Below are positions 1-7,791 of a DNA stretch of 19,690 bases, piece after piece. The number at the start of each line of letters is the position of its first letter. Position 1 is the first letter of the stretch. The notes under the pieces were generated by a model. The model was not told where the DNA came from. It saw only the letters and a program-made list of their open reading frames with translations, and made no database searches. Origin of the DNA: JANLQX01 sp043775075 (GTDB taxonomy: Bacteria; Actinomycetota; Acidimicrobiia; Acidimicrobiales; JANYDT01); assembly GCA_043775075.1 (NCBI GenBank), contig JAYVSS010000210.1, forward strand, positions 1 through 19,690, given 5' to 3'. Position numbers and translations under genes: made by a program.

Positions 1-461
1 TGTATCTCCACTATGCCCGCAAGAACGGTTCCATCAACGATCCCACCGTCCGTCAAGACCTTGCTCGCCTCTACACCCTTGGCGAAATCGGCCGGATTAA
101 CAACGAACGGGTCAAGGCCGCTCGGACCAAGGGCGAGGACATTGCCGGCATGGCCAATATCGGCAAGCTGTCCATGAGCAACATCGTGCGCCTCCAGCGC
201 GATCTCGGTCTGCGTATCGTCGGCCCGTACGGCACGCTCCACGCCTACACCGACGAGCAGCGTCGCTCGCTCGACGAACTTACCGGGGAGCCCCGGCTCG
301 CCATGATCACCGGCGCCGCGCTCCATGCGCAGGCACCGCCGATCTACGGAGGCACCGATCAGATCCAGCGCAACATCATCGGCGAGCGCGTGCTCGGACT
401 CCCCAAGGAGCCGGGCCACGACACGAAAATGCCGTTCTCGGCCATGCCCAAGAACGGCTAG
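1..461 (+). CDS. Acyl-CoA dehydrogenase, C-terminal part (5' end outside window)
   Basis: The reading frame is open from base 3 and stops with TAG at 459-461, giving about 152 residues of the C-terminal alpha-helical domain. The terminal signature IYGGTDQIQRN followed by GERVLGLP is typical of acyl-CoA dehydrogenases, FAD flavoenzymes that introduce the alpha-beta double bond into acyl-CoA thioesters in the cytosol. Medium- and short-chain enzymes carry their catalytic Glu in a Y-E-G-T motif. Here the motif is Y-G-G-T (345-356), so the base must lie elsewhere (as in isovaleryl-CoA-type enzymes) or in a partner subunit (as in heteromeric actinobacterial FadE pairs). Substrate cannot be told from this fragment. 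The gene converges on the minus-strand kdpE gene across a 74-bp spacer containing a stem-loop. Family assignment is firm; the N-terminus is outside the window. Confidence 0.93.
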   Translation, partial: YLHYARKNGSINDPTVRQDLARLYTLGEIGRINNERVKAARTKGEDIAGMANIGKLSMSNIVRLQRDLGLRIVGPYGTLHAYTDEQRRSLDELTGEPRLAMITGAALHAQAPPIYGGTDQIQRNIIGERVLGLPKEPGHDTKMPFSAMPKNG

Positions 462-475
462 CCCTACGGAACGTG

Positions 476-501
476 ATGTGGGAGCCCTGGTCGCGCCTGG
501 G
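476..501 (+). repeat. Dispersed 26-bp repeat, copy 1
   Basis: ATGTGGGAGCCCTGGTCGCG, then one variable base, then CTGGG. The same 26 bp, with one mismatch, recurs at 6277-6302 in the same orientation. This copy is in the convergent spacer between the acyl-CoA dehydrogenase gene and kdpE and forms the left half of a stem-loop. The GTGGGAGC head recalls REP-type extragenic palindromes, but that family link is only a resemblance. Confidence 0.6.
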
Positions 502-520
502 CCGTAATGCCAGCTCCCAC
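478..520. terminator. Stem-loop in convergent spacer, candidate bidirectional terminator
   Basis: GTGGGAGC (478-485) is perfectly complementary to GCTCCCAC (513-520), and three further inner pairs (TGG/CCA) are possible after a two-base bulge. It lies between the 3' ends of two convergent genes, where a shared terminator is expected. There is no T-run on either side, so it may instead stabilise mRNA 3' ends or simply be part of the repeat element. Confidence 0.4.
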
Positions 521-535
521 GGCGGCTGGTGCCAC

Positions 536-1222
536 CTACCGGACGGCCGCGGCTTGGAACCTGTAGCCGAGTCCCGGTTCGGTCAGGAAGTAGCGTGGTC
601 GTGACCGGACTGGTTCGAGCTTCGCTCGTAGGTGACCGAGGTGCACGCGCAAGTGCGACGTGTCCACCACCTCGTTCGATCCCCACACATGGCCGAACAG
701 TTCGCGCTGCGTCACCAGACGCCCACCACTCTGTACCAGGCACTCAGCAATCGACCATTCGATCGGTGTGAGTCGAACGTCTGTACTTCCAACGACGCCG
801 CGCCGATCGCTGAAGTCAAGGCGGAAGTGCGCCGTTTCCACTACTGACTCAACCGGTCCCGCCGATACTCGACGAAGTGCAGCCCTCACGCGCGCCAGGA
901 GTTCGCCGACACCGAATGGCTTGGTCACGTAGTCATCAGCACCGGCATCAAGGGCGGAAATCTTTTGCTCTTCGGCATCGCGAACCGAGAGTATGACGAT
1001 CGGAACGCGAGAAGTGAGGCGGATGCGACGAAGCACCTCAAGGCCGTCAATGTCCGGAAGGCCGAGATCCAGGAGAATCAGGTCAGGGTTATTCGATGCC
1101 GCGAGCATGATCGCCCGAGCGCCGTCGTACGCCGTGTCAATATCGAACCCGTGGCCCTCAAGGCTCACGCGCAACGTCGTGCGCACCGCCGGTTCGTCGT
1201 CAACGATCAGGATACGGGTCAT
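536..1222 (-). CDS. kdpE: KdpE-like OmpR-family response regulator
   Basis: 228 residues. The N-terminal receiver domain (about 1-118) has the acidic pair D8/D9, phospho-acceptor D52 in LLDLGLP, S79 and K101 followed by PF. A C-terminal winged-helix OmpR/PhoB DNA-binding domain (about 128-225) ends in the wing signature YFLTEPGLGYRF. It is the cognate partner of the KdpD kinase directly upstream: the ATG overlaps the kdpD stop as ATGA (1219-1222), and no Shine-Dalgarno is visible, which points to translational coupling. In the known system KdpD phosphorylates KdpE, which activates potassium-uptake genes. No kdpFABC genes are in the window, so the local target may be the KimA-like permease at the head of the same gene block (inference). 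Length and all key residues are normal for the family. Confidence 0.92.
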   Translation of the reverse strand: MTRILIVDDEPAVRTTLRVSLEGHGFDIDTAYDGARAIMLAASNNPDLILLDLGLPDIDGLEVLRRIRLTSRVPIVILSVRDAEEQKISALDAGADDYVTKPFGVGELLARVRAALRRVSAGPVESVVETAHFRLDFSDRRGVVGSTDVRLTPIEWSIAECLVQSGGRLVTQRELFGHVWGSNEVVDTSHLRVHLGHLRAKLEPVRSRPRYFLTEPGLGYRFQAAAVR

Positions 1223-3756
1223 GGCCGCGAGATGGCAACGGTGGTTGAGTCGTCCGTCAAGTCGTCCGTCGGGCGCGGCAGGTGAAACGTGACAGAGAGG
1301 CCGCCTCCGGGCGTGTCGTCGAGCTCGATCCAGCCGCCATTGGCCACCGTCAGGCCGCGTGCCACGGCGAGTCCAAGACCAACGCCGGCACCGCCCCCAT
1401 CACCCAGTCTCTGGAATGGCTCGAATACCCGACCACGGTTGGCGGCCTTGATTCCGGGGCCTCGGTCGACGACCCGAACCATCACGTCACGCCGGGTGAC
1501 GGCTTCGATACGCACGCGAGACCCGGGAGGTGTGTGGCGCGCGGCGTTAGCGATCACATTGGCGATCGCCCGTTCCATCAGCGTGGCATCGACGTCGGCG
1601 GCCATGCCGACCTCGATCTGGACATCGAACAAATCTTCAACCGAATCCGAGAGACTGGCGAGGGCGTTCTCAACCAGCTGATCGACCTCCACGCGACGTC
1701 GACGAACCTCAACCGCTCCAGCCTGCAAACGGCTCATATCCAGCAGGTTGCCAACAATGCGGTTCAGCCGATCACTCTCCCGATCAATCGTCGTGAGAAG
1801 CGTGTGGCGTTGATCGTCGGTCCACACGACCTCGGTTGAAAGCAAACTCGAAGCCGATGCTTTGATGCCGGCAAGCGGTGTGCGCAAGTCATGCGACACG
1901 GCCTGCAGCATGGCCGTGCGCACGGCGTTCGCTTCGGCGAGGGCGTCGAGACGGGCTTGGGAATCTTGATACTGGCGCGCATCAAGGGCGAGGCGCAGTT
2001 GCGACGCAATCGTGCGAAGGACCCGATGATCATCGGCACTGAGGCGCGATCCACGAAGTACGAGGTACCCGGTTTCAGTCTCATCGAGAGGGAGCGCCAG
2101 GCCATCAGCGGGAAGGCGAGGGGCATCGTCGCCGAAGGCGGCGTCGCACTCCCATCGATCCTCTACCCGTGAAAGAACGGCCGCCGCCTCCACGTCGAAC
2201 GACGAGCAAATCTGCGCCATCAAGTGATCGAGCGGATCGCGTTCACCGGCAATTGTCGCCGTTGTCCGAGCCAAAGTCTCAGCTTCGGCTCGGGCGCGAA
2301 ATGCCTCGGCCGAGCGAACCGCAATTCGGTCAATAAGCGCACTTATTGATGCAGCGGCGCCAACAAAAACGATCAACGCCACGGCGTTCTCGGCGCTAGC
2401 AACGGCCAGCGTGTGCTTCGGCGGCACAAAGTACCAATTCGATGAAAGGAAGGCGGCCACGGCGGCGATCACACCGACGACCCGTCCGCCGAGCGCCGCA
2501 ACGACAACGACAAACGGGAGGAGAATTAGAAGAACGGCGGAGACACCGACGTGATTCGGAAATCGCAGCAGAACGAAGGTCAACGCCGGCATGCCTGCGA
2601 TCAACAACAACCATGCCCCTCTTTCACGGCGCAGCAACGGAAAATGGGGTCGGCGCAGACGACGGACCTCGACCACTGGAAGGCGGCGCACGGTCACATC
2701 ACGCCGTCGAACCACGTGTACATCGAACCCATCGGCGCGACCAACAATGTCATCGACGATGTTGGGTCGAACCGCTCGTGATCGCCCCCCTCGCCGCTCC
2801 GGGGTGCGAGGCGACGCCCCAATGACGAGTTGGGTGGCCCGTTCGGATCGGGCGAAGCCGATAAGGGAGGTGCTGACATCGTCACCCACGATCTCCCGGT
2901 AAACCCCACCGAGGGATTCAAGAACACGGCGGTGCGCGTCGAGTACCGGTCCTTCGGAGGCCCCAAGGCCGGTGGTGGCCACCACGTGCACCCCGATGAG
3001 TGGCGCCTTCGTGCGGGCGGCCAAACGCCCGGCACGGCGAATCACGGTGTCAGCACCGTCCGCCCCGGTGAGGGCGACGACGATACGTTCGCGGGTCTCC
3101 CACGCCTCGGCGATGGAATGCTCTGCCACGTATGCGTCAAGGTCCTCTTCGACACGGTCGGCCAGCCACGACAACACCAGCTCGCGAAGGGCAGTGAGGT
3201 TCCCGACACGAAAGAAGTCCGCCAACTCGGCGTCCACCGCATCAGCGGAGAACACGTTGCCGTGGGCCAAACGACGGCGGAGCGATTCGGGAGTCATGTC
3301 CACCGCCTCGACCTGGCCAGCGCGCACGAAACGGTCGGGCACGGAGTACGCCGAGATATGGCCCGTGATCCGACGGACCACGTCGGTGAGCGAATCGAGT
3401 TCGCTCACGTTCAGTGTGGTGACCACGTCGCAACCGGCGGCGAGTAACTCCTCCACGTCCTCCCAACGGGCGCTGTTCTCGCCCGTTGGACTGCCCGGTC
3501 CAGCCAACTCGTCGATCAGTACCACGGTGGGCGGATCGCTAAGCAGACGGCGAACGTCGAGCGCTCCGTCGAGGGTCTGGTCGTCAAGGCGACTGGCCAG
3601 CGCGATAACCGGCAACCGCCCACCAGCGGCCAGCGCCCCGATCACCGCGTCGGTACCCCGCTCGGCGCGGCGCAACCCCTCGCTCAGCATCGAGAACGTC
3701 TTGCCGACGCCCGGGGCCGAACCTAGGTACACACGAAGAAGGCCTCTGGTGATCAC
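1219..3756 (-). CDS. kdpD: KdpD-like sensor histidine kinase (potassium/osmotic sensing)
   Basis: 845 residues from a GTG start; the protein begins RGLLRVYLGSAPGVGKT, as KdpD proteins do. Domains in order: KdpD N-terminal domain with Walker A (about 12-20) and the VLIDELAG strand (about 79-86); universal-stress-protein domain (about 224-350); DUF4118 four-helix membrane region (about 380-485, with NWYFVPP at 440-446); GAF-like domain (about 497-600); HisKA with phospho-acceptor H622 in VSHDLRTPLAG; HATPase with N box around N737, DRGPGI (764-769) and GVGLGLA (791-797). Two deviations are visible: the usual DELAHTN is DELAGPG, and the FTAxY c-di-AMP motif described for staphylococcal KdpD is not seen in the USP domain. 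The gene lies 60 bp downstream of the permease and overlaps kdpE, so the three probably form one operon. Confidence 0.93.
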   Translation of the reverse strand: MITRGLLRVYLGSAPGVGKTFSMLSEGLRRAERGTDAVIGALAAGGRLPVIALASRLDDQTLDGALDVRRLLSDPPTVVLIDELAGPGSPTGENSARWEDVEELLAAGCDVVTTLNVSELDSLTDVVRRITGHISAYSVPDRFVRAGQVEAVDMTPESLRRRLAHGNVFSADAVDAELADFFRVGNLTALRELVLSWLADRVEEDLDAYVAEHSIAEAWETRERIVVALTGADGADTVIRRAGRLAARTKAPLIGVHVVATTGLGASEGPVLDAHRRVLESLGGVYREIVGDDVSTSLIGFARSERATQLVIGASPRTPERRGGRSRAVRPNIVDDIVGRADGFDVHVVRRRDVTVRRLPVVEVRRLRRPHFPLLRRERGAWLLLIAGMPALTFVLLRFPNHVGVSAVLLILLPFVVVVAALGGRVVGVIAAVAAFLSSNWYFVPPKHTLAVASAENAVALIVFVGAAASISALIDRIAVRSAEAFRARAEAETLARTTATIAGERDPLDHLMAQICSSFDVEAAAVLSRVEDRWECDAAFGDDAPRLPADGLALPLDETETGYLVLRGSRLSADDHRVLRTIASQLRLALDARQYQDSQARLDALAEANAVRTAMLQAVSHDLRTPLAGIKASASSLLSTEVVWTDDQRHTLLTTIDRESDRLNRIVGNLLDMSRLQAGAVEVRRRRVEVDQLVENALASLSDSVEDLFDVQIEVGMAADVDATLMERAIANVIANAARHTPPGSRVRIEAVTRRDVMVRVVDRGPGIKAANRGRVFEPFQRLGDGGGAGVGLGLAVARGLTVANGGWIELDDTPGGGLSVTFHLPRPTDDLTDDSTTVAISRP
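1247..1270 (-). repeat. 12-bp tandem duplication in the kdpD 3' end
   Basis: Two adjacent 12-bp units, GAGTCGTCCGTC and AAGTCGTCCGTC on the plus strand, differ by one base. In the kdpD frame they encode a repeated acidic T-D-D-L / T-D-D-S tail just before the stop. This is probably a slippage product in an unconstrained C-terminus. Confidence 0.6.
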
Positions 3757-3816
3757 GTCCTCACAGCGTGGCAGAACAATTCGACACCGAAGGTCGACCG
3801 GATGTAGACGGGACGG

Positions 3817-6198
3817 TTAGTGGTGTGGCGCCACCAGCTCCTCGACGGGACCGTCGAAGGCATACGACGGATTGATCAGGGTCGGCTTGGCGTGCCGCAC
3901 GGCAATGGTGCCTTCGGCGGACAGCCGAGTGCCGACACGGATTCCGGCTATCTCCCGTCGTCCGGTGAATACCAGGGTCACGAGACCGGTGGCGTCGGCG
4001 AGTACGCATTCCAACGAAGGGTTACCACCGAACGGTTGGATGCGCATCGAACGAACGCGACCGACCACGGATACGTGTTGTCGAGGAGCAAGCGTGGAGA
4101 GTCCGGCAGCGCTGGTGGAGACCGCGTCCCGAGGCGTGGCCGTCGTGGCCGCACCGATCTCGCGGGCTACCCGCTCGTCGATCGTCGTTCCCGTCCCGAG
4201 GCGATACGGCACCACCGTCACCGAGCAGTGCGGCAGGTCGTGCAGCGCCGTCTCGATGGCTCGCGACGAACGATCGTGCAACAGGCGATGCCAGAAGGCT
4301 GAATATTCACGCCGGGGAATGACCACGCTGAGTTCGGTACGACCGTCCGAGAGCGCGTCGATCACCACATCGACGACGCCACGAGCAAGGCGGCGATCGG
4401 TGCACTCCACGATGTCCAGCGGGACCCTGTCGAAACCGAGCTTGCGCCATTCCTCCGACAACAGATGGCTCTTCCATGGATCGAGGTCAAAGTGCACGGC
4501 CCGCAGTTCGACCGGACGCAGCGCCCGACCAAATTGGATGGCCCGGGCGGCGGCCACATCGAGCCCGTCAACCAGCACGAGCACGCAGTGCTCGCGTACC
4601 GACGGCACAACAGCAAGCTTGGCCGCTTCTTCTTTGAGTTCGGCGTCCTCGTGTTCGTAGGCTCGGTTCAGGCGCATGAGACCAAACACCATGATGGGGA
4701 TGAGGAGCATGATCACCCAGGCGCCCTCGGTAAATTTCACCGCGGCGACGATTACCAGTACCAAGGCCGAGAGCACCGCTCCCGTGGCGTTGATGAACAG
4801 CCCGGTCTTCCACTGCGGCTCTTTGTGGGTGATGTGGTGCTTGGCCATCCCGGCCTGGCTCAGGGTGAAGCTGGTGAACACGCCGATGGCGTAGAGCGGG
4901 ATGAGTCGGCTGACCTTGCCGCCGGTGCCGAGCAGGGTGACCATGCCCGCACCGGCGAGGAAAATGATGCCGTTCGAGAACACCAGACGGTGGCCGCGGA
5001 CCATGAATTGGCGAGGCATGAAATTATCGCCGGCGTGGAAGCTGGCCAGCCGGGGGAAGTCAGCGAAACTCGTGTTCGCGGCGAGGACGAGGATGAGCAT
5101 GGTGCCCGCCTGAAGACAGAGATACAGAACGTGTCCAAATGCGCTCTTGCCATAGACCGCCTCGCCGACCTGGGAGATCACCGTGGGCGAACCCGTCTTG
5201 AACGGGGGCGCGTGGACCTTGGCGGCGAGGAGCGACAGACCCAAGAACATGACGCCAAGCAGGGTGCCCATGATCACGAGGGTGTCGCGAGCGTTCTTCC
5301 ATGCCGGCTCTTTGAACGCCGGTACGCCGTTGGAGATTGCCTCGACGCCCGTTACCGCTGCGCCACCGGAACCGAACGCCTTGAGGGCAATCCACACCGA
5401 TGCTCCGGCCAACACCGCGAAGCTCTTGAGATCGCTGTGCACCGGGACGATTCCCTTCATCACCAAAGGGCTCACGTTGTAGCGAGGAAGGCTGGTGAAT
5501 ATCCACCGGTATCCACCGATCGTGATAAGCACACCCATGTTCAGCACGAAGAAATATGTGGGGGCGGCGAAGAGCTTCCCGGATTCTTTGACGCCCCGCA
5601 GGTTGCCGTAGGCGAGGAGGGCAACAAAGAACAGGGCGATGGGGAGCTTGTACGGCTCAAGGGCGGGGAAGGCCGATGCCAGCGCGTCGCTTCCGGCCGC
5701 CACCGAAACCGCCACGGTGAGGATGTAATCGGTGAGCAACGCCACACCGGCAACCTGGGCGGGAAGGATGCCGAAGTTGTCGCGGGTCACGATGTAGGCG
5801 CCACCGGCACTGGGGTAGGCCTTGATCGTCTGGCGGTAGGACAGGATTAAGAAGCCGAGCACCACCAGGAGGGCGAAGGTGATCGGGGTAACGAGGCGGA
5901 ACGCGGCGAGACCAATTGCCGGGAGCAACACCCGAAGGATCTCCTCGGTCGCATAGGCGCACGACGAAAGGTTGTCTGAGGCAAACACGGCAAGCGCCGT
6001 CGGTTTCCCCAGGCGCTCGTGCTGGAGCTGCTCGTTACGCAGCGGCGCTCCCAGCACCTTGTTCTTGAACCGGTAGCCCGTGCGCTCCGGCACGATCACC
6101 GAACCGAGGCTTGCCCCTCCTGTCCGTCCTACCCGTTCGACCGGTGACGTTTGTTCGGTTGTTCCAGGGGGCGGGCTTTCCATCGTTGCGACGTTCAC
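3817..6198 (-). CDS. KimA-like APC-superfamily permease with USP-like and C-terminal OB-fold domains (probable K+ importer)
   Basis: 793 residues from a GTG start (an ATG five codons in is an alternative). The membrane domain (about 90-510, roughly 12 helices) opens with SDNLSSCAYATEE and contains SYRQTIKAYPSAGGAYIV and TDYILTVAVS, the pattern of Bacillus KimA (YdaO) potassium importers. From memory, KimA potassium ligands are D36, Y43, D117 and T121; D75, Y82, D157 and T161 occupy the same spacing here. A cytosolic universal-stress-like domain follows (about 535-670). Residues about 700-790 form an extra OB-fold-like module (GRREIAGI, then INPSYAFD) resembling the small stand-alone actinobacterial Rv2694c-type proteins, which sit near trkA-type genes and an APC permease in mycobacteria. 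KimA itself is about 600 residues, so the tail is an addition. The gene heads a likely operon with kdpD and kdpE. Class is firm; K+ as substrate is a strong inference. Confidence 0.85.
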   Translation of the reverse strand: MNVATMESPPPGTTEQTSPVERVGRTGGASLGSVIVPERTGYRFKNKVLGAPLRNEQLQHERLGKPTALAVFASDNLSSCAYATEEILRVLLPAIGLAAFRLVTPITFALLVVLGFLILSYRQTIKAYPSAGGAYIVTRDNFGILPAQVAGVALLTDYILTVAVSVAAGSDALASAFPALEPYKLPIALFFVALLAYGNLRGVKESGKLFAAPTYFFVLNMGVLITIGGYRWIFTSLPRYNVSPLVMKGIVPVHSDLKSFAVLAGASVWIALKAFGSGGAAVTGVEAISNGVPAFKEPAWKNARDTLVIMGTLLGVMFLGLSLLAAKVHAPPFKTGSPTVISQVGEAVYGKSAFGHVLYLCLQAGTMLILVLAANTSFADFPRLASFHAGDNFMPRQFMVRGHRLVFSNGIIFLAGAGMVTLLGTGGKVSRLIPLYAIGVFTSFTLSQAGMAKHHITHKEPQWKTGLFINATGAVLSALVLVIVAAVKFTEGAWVIMLLIPIMVFGLMRLNRAYEHEDAELKEEAAKLAVVPSVREHCVLVLVDGLDVAAARAIQFGRALRPVELRAVHFDLDPWKSHLLSEEWRKLGFDRVPLDIVECTDRRLARGVVDVVIDALSDGRTELSVVIPRREYSAFWHRLLHDRSSRAIETALHDLPHCSVTVVPYRLGTGTTIDERVAREIGAATTATPRDAVSTSAAGLSTLAPRQHVSVVGRVRSMRIQPFGGNPSLECVLADATGLVTLVFTGRREIAGIRVGTRLSAEGTIAVRHAKPTLINPSYAFDGPVEELVAPHH

Positions 6199-6210
6199 GG
6201 GTACTAGTCA

Positions 6211-6235
6211 ACGGACAATCGAAGGACCTGTCCGT
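6211..6235. promoter_or_regulatory. Inverted repeat upstream of the permease, candidate operator
   Basis: ACGGACA (6211-6217) and TGTCCGT (6229-6235) are perfect inverted arms with an 11-bp spacer. A second small palindrome, GGACCTGTCC (6224-6233), overlaps them. The element lies 13-37 bp upstream of the permease GTG, where a regulator of the permease-kdpDE transcript would be expected to bind. Assigning it to KdpE is speculative; it does not match the E. coli KdpE box. Confidence 0.3.
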
Positions 6236-6276
6236 AAAGACGGCGTAGAGATTTCCGCCAAAGAACCGAAACCATC

Positions 6277-6302
6277 ATGTGGGAGCCCTGGTCGCGGCTG
6301 GG
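6277..6302 (+). repeat. Dispersed 26-bp repeat, copy 2
   Basis: 25 of 26 bases match copy 1 at 476-501, in direct orientation. It lies in the 156-bp spacer between the permease start and the 3' end of the carotenoid oxygenase gene. The two copies bracket the permease-kdpD-kdpE block. Unlike copy 1, it is not followed by a matching GCTCCCAC arm. Confidence 0.6.
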
Positions 6303-6338
6303 GCGCGAGGGCCGCTCGAACATCGCCCCCTCATGCGG

Positions 6339-6351
6339 CGCCCGTTGGGCG
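6339..6351 (-). terminator. Short GC hairpin just after the carotenoid oxygenase stop
   Basis: CGCCC (6339-6343) pairs with GGGCG (6347-6351) around a 3-base loop, three bases beyond the stop codon of the minus-strand oxygenase gene. The stem is only 5 bp and no T-run follows, so termination activity is uncertain. Confidence 0.25.
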
Positions 6352-6354
6352 AAG

Positions 6355-7731
6355 TCAGCCGAGGCCGGGGACCCAGCTGCCGTGGAAACCGAACGGGATG
6401 CGGCGGGGCAACTTCACAATGGCGATCGGCGCAGCCGTGAAGTTGGTGGCGTCGAGAATGACCAGATCACTGGTCATCGTGGCGTCGTCGTGGACATACG
6501 TCATGACCCAACCGGCGTCTTCCTGGCCACCGGCGCGGCGGTCGGTATCGGGCACGAATACCGCTTCGCCAGGACGACGTCCAGGACCACATTCGTGCAC
6601 CTCGCACGACCCGCCATCGGCCATGTCGTACTTCAGGAGTTGCGTGGCGATGAGGCCCGACCCGTCCGCCGGGCGGGTCGCCGTCATATAGCCGTATCTA
6701 TTCGCTAGGCCGACGCGATCGTCGGCCACGCGGGCAAACTCGGCGGGCCGGTCATCAAGTTGGTGCTCCCGCACTCCGCCGGTGCTGAGGTTGAGCTCCC
6801 ACCGATGAAGGTTGGCGAACTCGTCGAAGTCGGTTGAATCTTGGCGCCACATGGACCTGAAGCGCCCGACATCGATCACCACGGAGCCGTCAACCTCATG
6901 GGCGTTCATCGAGTGGAAGACGTAGCAGGGGTCAACGTCGAACCACTGCACGTCGGCGTTGGTACCAGCCCTTGGCATCACGCCGACCCGGGCGCCGTAC
7001 GTTTCTTCCCAGCGAAACGGCATCGAACCGCTCATGGCCAAGTCGAGATCAAAGATCACCGGAAGGTCCATGAAGATCGAATAGTTCCGCGTGGTGACGA
7101 AGTCGTGCATCATCGTCGGGCCCTTCACATCAATCTCGGTCGACGGCAAAAGCTCGCCGGACGCACTCGCCCGGTGATACGTCAGATACGGCGAAAGTTG
7201 CCCGTATCCGAAGAACATCATCTCGCCGGTTTCCGGGCAGACCTTCGGGTGGGCCGTCATCGCCGTCTTCAGTTTTCCGCCGAACGTATGCGCGCCTACC
7301 GTTTCAAGTTGGCGGTCCACTTCGTAGGGGAAGTGGCCTTCCTCCAGGCAGAGGATGCGCCCGGCATGATGGATCACGTGGGTGTTCGCCGCGGAGGCGG
7401 TGCGGTCCATCACGAAGTTCTCATCCATCATCGGAATATCGTCGCCCGCCCACTTTGGTGTGCGCACATAGCGATTGCGAAACCACTTCGCCTGTCCGCC
7501 GTCGAGTTGCAGGCCATGGAGCATGCCATCACCGAAAAACCAGTGCGGCGAATTTCCCGACCTGGGGTTGGCCCCATTGCGCACGTACATGCCCTGCAGA
7601 GACGGTGGAATGGCGCCGATCACTTCAAGGTCGGTGAGGGTAACCTCGTCGAAGACCGGAGCGTAATTACCGCGAAGATGCCACGGCACCTTGCGCTCAT
7701 GGGCGGCGGGGGCATCGACGAGATCGGTCAT
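6355..7731 (-). CDS. Carotenoid/stilbene cleavage oxygenase (RPE65/CCD family)
   Basis: 458 residues. These non-heme Fe(II) enzymes split an olefinic bond of carotenoids, apocarotenoids or lignostilbenes with O2, giving two aldehydes. The seven-bladed propeller family is shown by LQGMYVRNGANP and FFGDGMLHG near the N-terminus. The four iron-ligand histidines are all present: H161 (AHPK), H209 (MMHDF), H273 (FHSMNAHE) and H450 (GFHGSW). ATG at 7729-7731 was chosen although the frame stays open to 7938, because the family homology starts soon after it and a TACGCT -10-like box lies six bases upstream. No signal peptide is seen, so it is probably cytosolic. It is divergent from the GH2 gene. Carotenoid versus stilbene substrate cannot be decided from the sequence. 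Confidence 0.93.
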   Translation of the reverse strand: MTDLVDAPAAHERKVPWHLRGNYAPVFDEVTLTDLEVIGAIPPSLQGMYVRNGANPRSGNSPHWFFGDGMLHGLQLDGGQAKWFRNRYVRTPKWAGDDIPMMDENFVMDRTASAANTHVIHHAGRILCLEEGHFPYEVDRQLETVGAHTFGGKLKTAMTAHPKVCPETGEMMFFGYGQLSPYLTYHRASASGELLPSTEIDVKGPTMMHDFVTTRNYSIFMDLPVIFDLDLAMSGSMPFRWEETYGARVGVMPRAGTNADVQWFDVDPCYVFHSMNAHEVDGSVVIDVGRFRSMWRQDSTDFDEFANLHRWELNLSTGGVREHQLDDRPAEFARVADDRVGLANRYGYMTATRPADGSGLIATQLLKYDMADGGSCEVHECGPGRRPGEAVFVPDTDRRAGGQEDAGWVMTYVHDDATMTSDLVILDATNFTAAPIAIVKLPRRIPFGFHGSWVPGLG

Positions 7732-7737
7732 GATCCA

Positions 7738-7768
7738 AGCGTAGGGAGCTTTCTGGCGGAACTGACAA
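7738..7768 (-). promoter_or_regulatory. Candidate leaderless promoter of the carotenoid oxygenase gene
   Basis: On the minus strand TTGTCA (7763-7768) and TACGCT (7738-7743) are separated by 19 bp, and the ATG follows the -10 box by six bases. This fits the TANNNT box and short gap of leaderless actinobacterial genes. No Shine-Dalgarno is visible. The long spacer makes the -35 assignment weak. Confidence 0.35.
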
Positions 7769-7791
7769 ACCGGCGCTGGAGCAGGGGACGG

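Noticed and set aside
4465..5850. A 461-codon open frame on the plus strand opposite the permease gene
   Set aside because: The composition is that of a GC-rich antisense shadow: it has no domain, no hydrophobic core and no ribosome site, while the opposite strand encodes a clear permease.
536..6198. A complete Kdp ATPase operon
   Set aside because: No kdpF, kdpA, kdpB or kdpC sequence is present; the third gene is an APC-superfamily permease.
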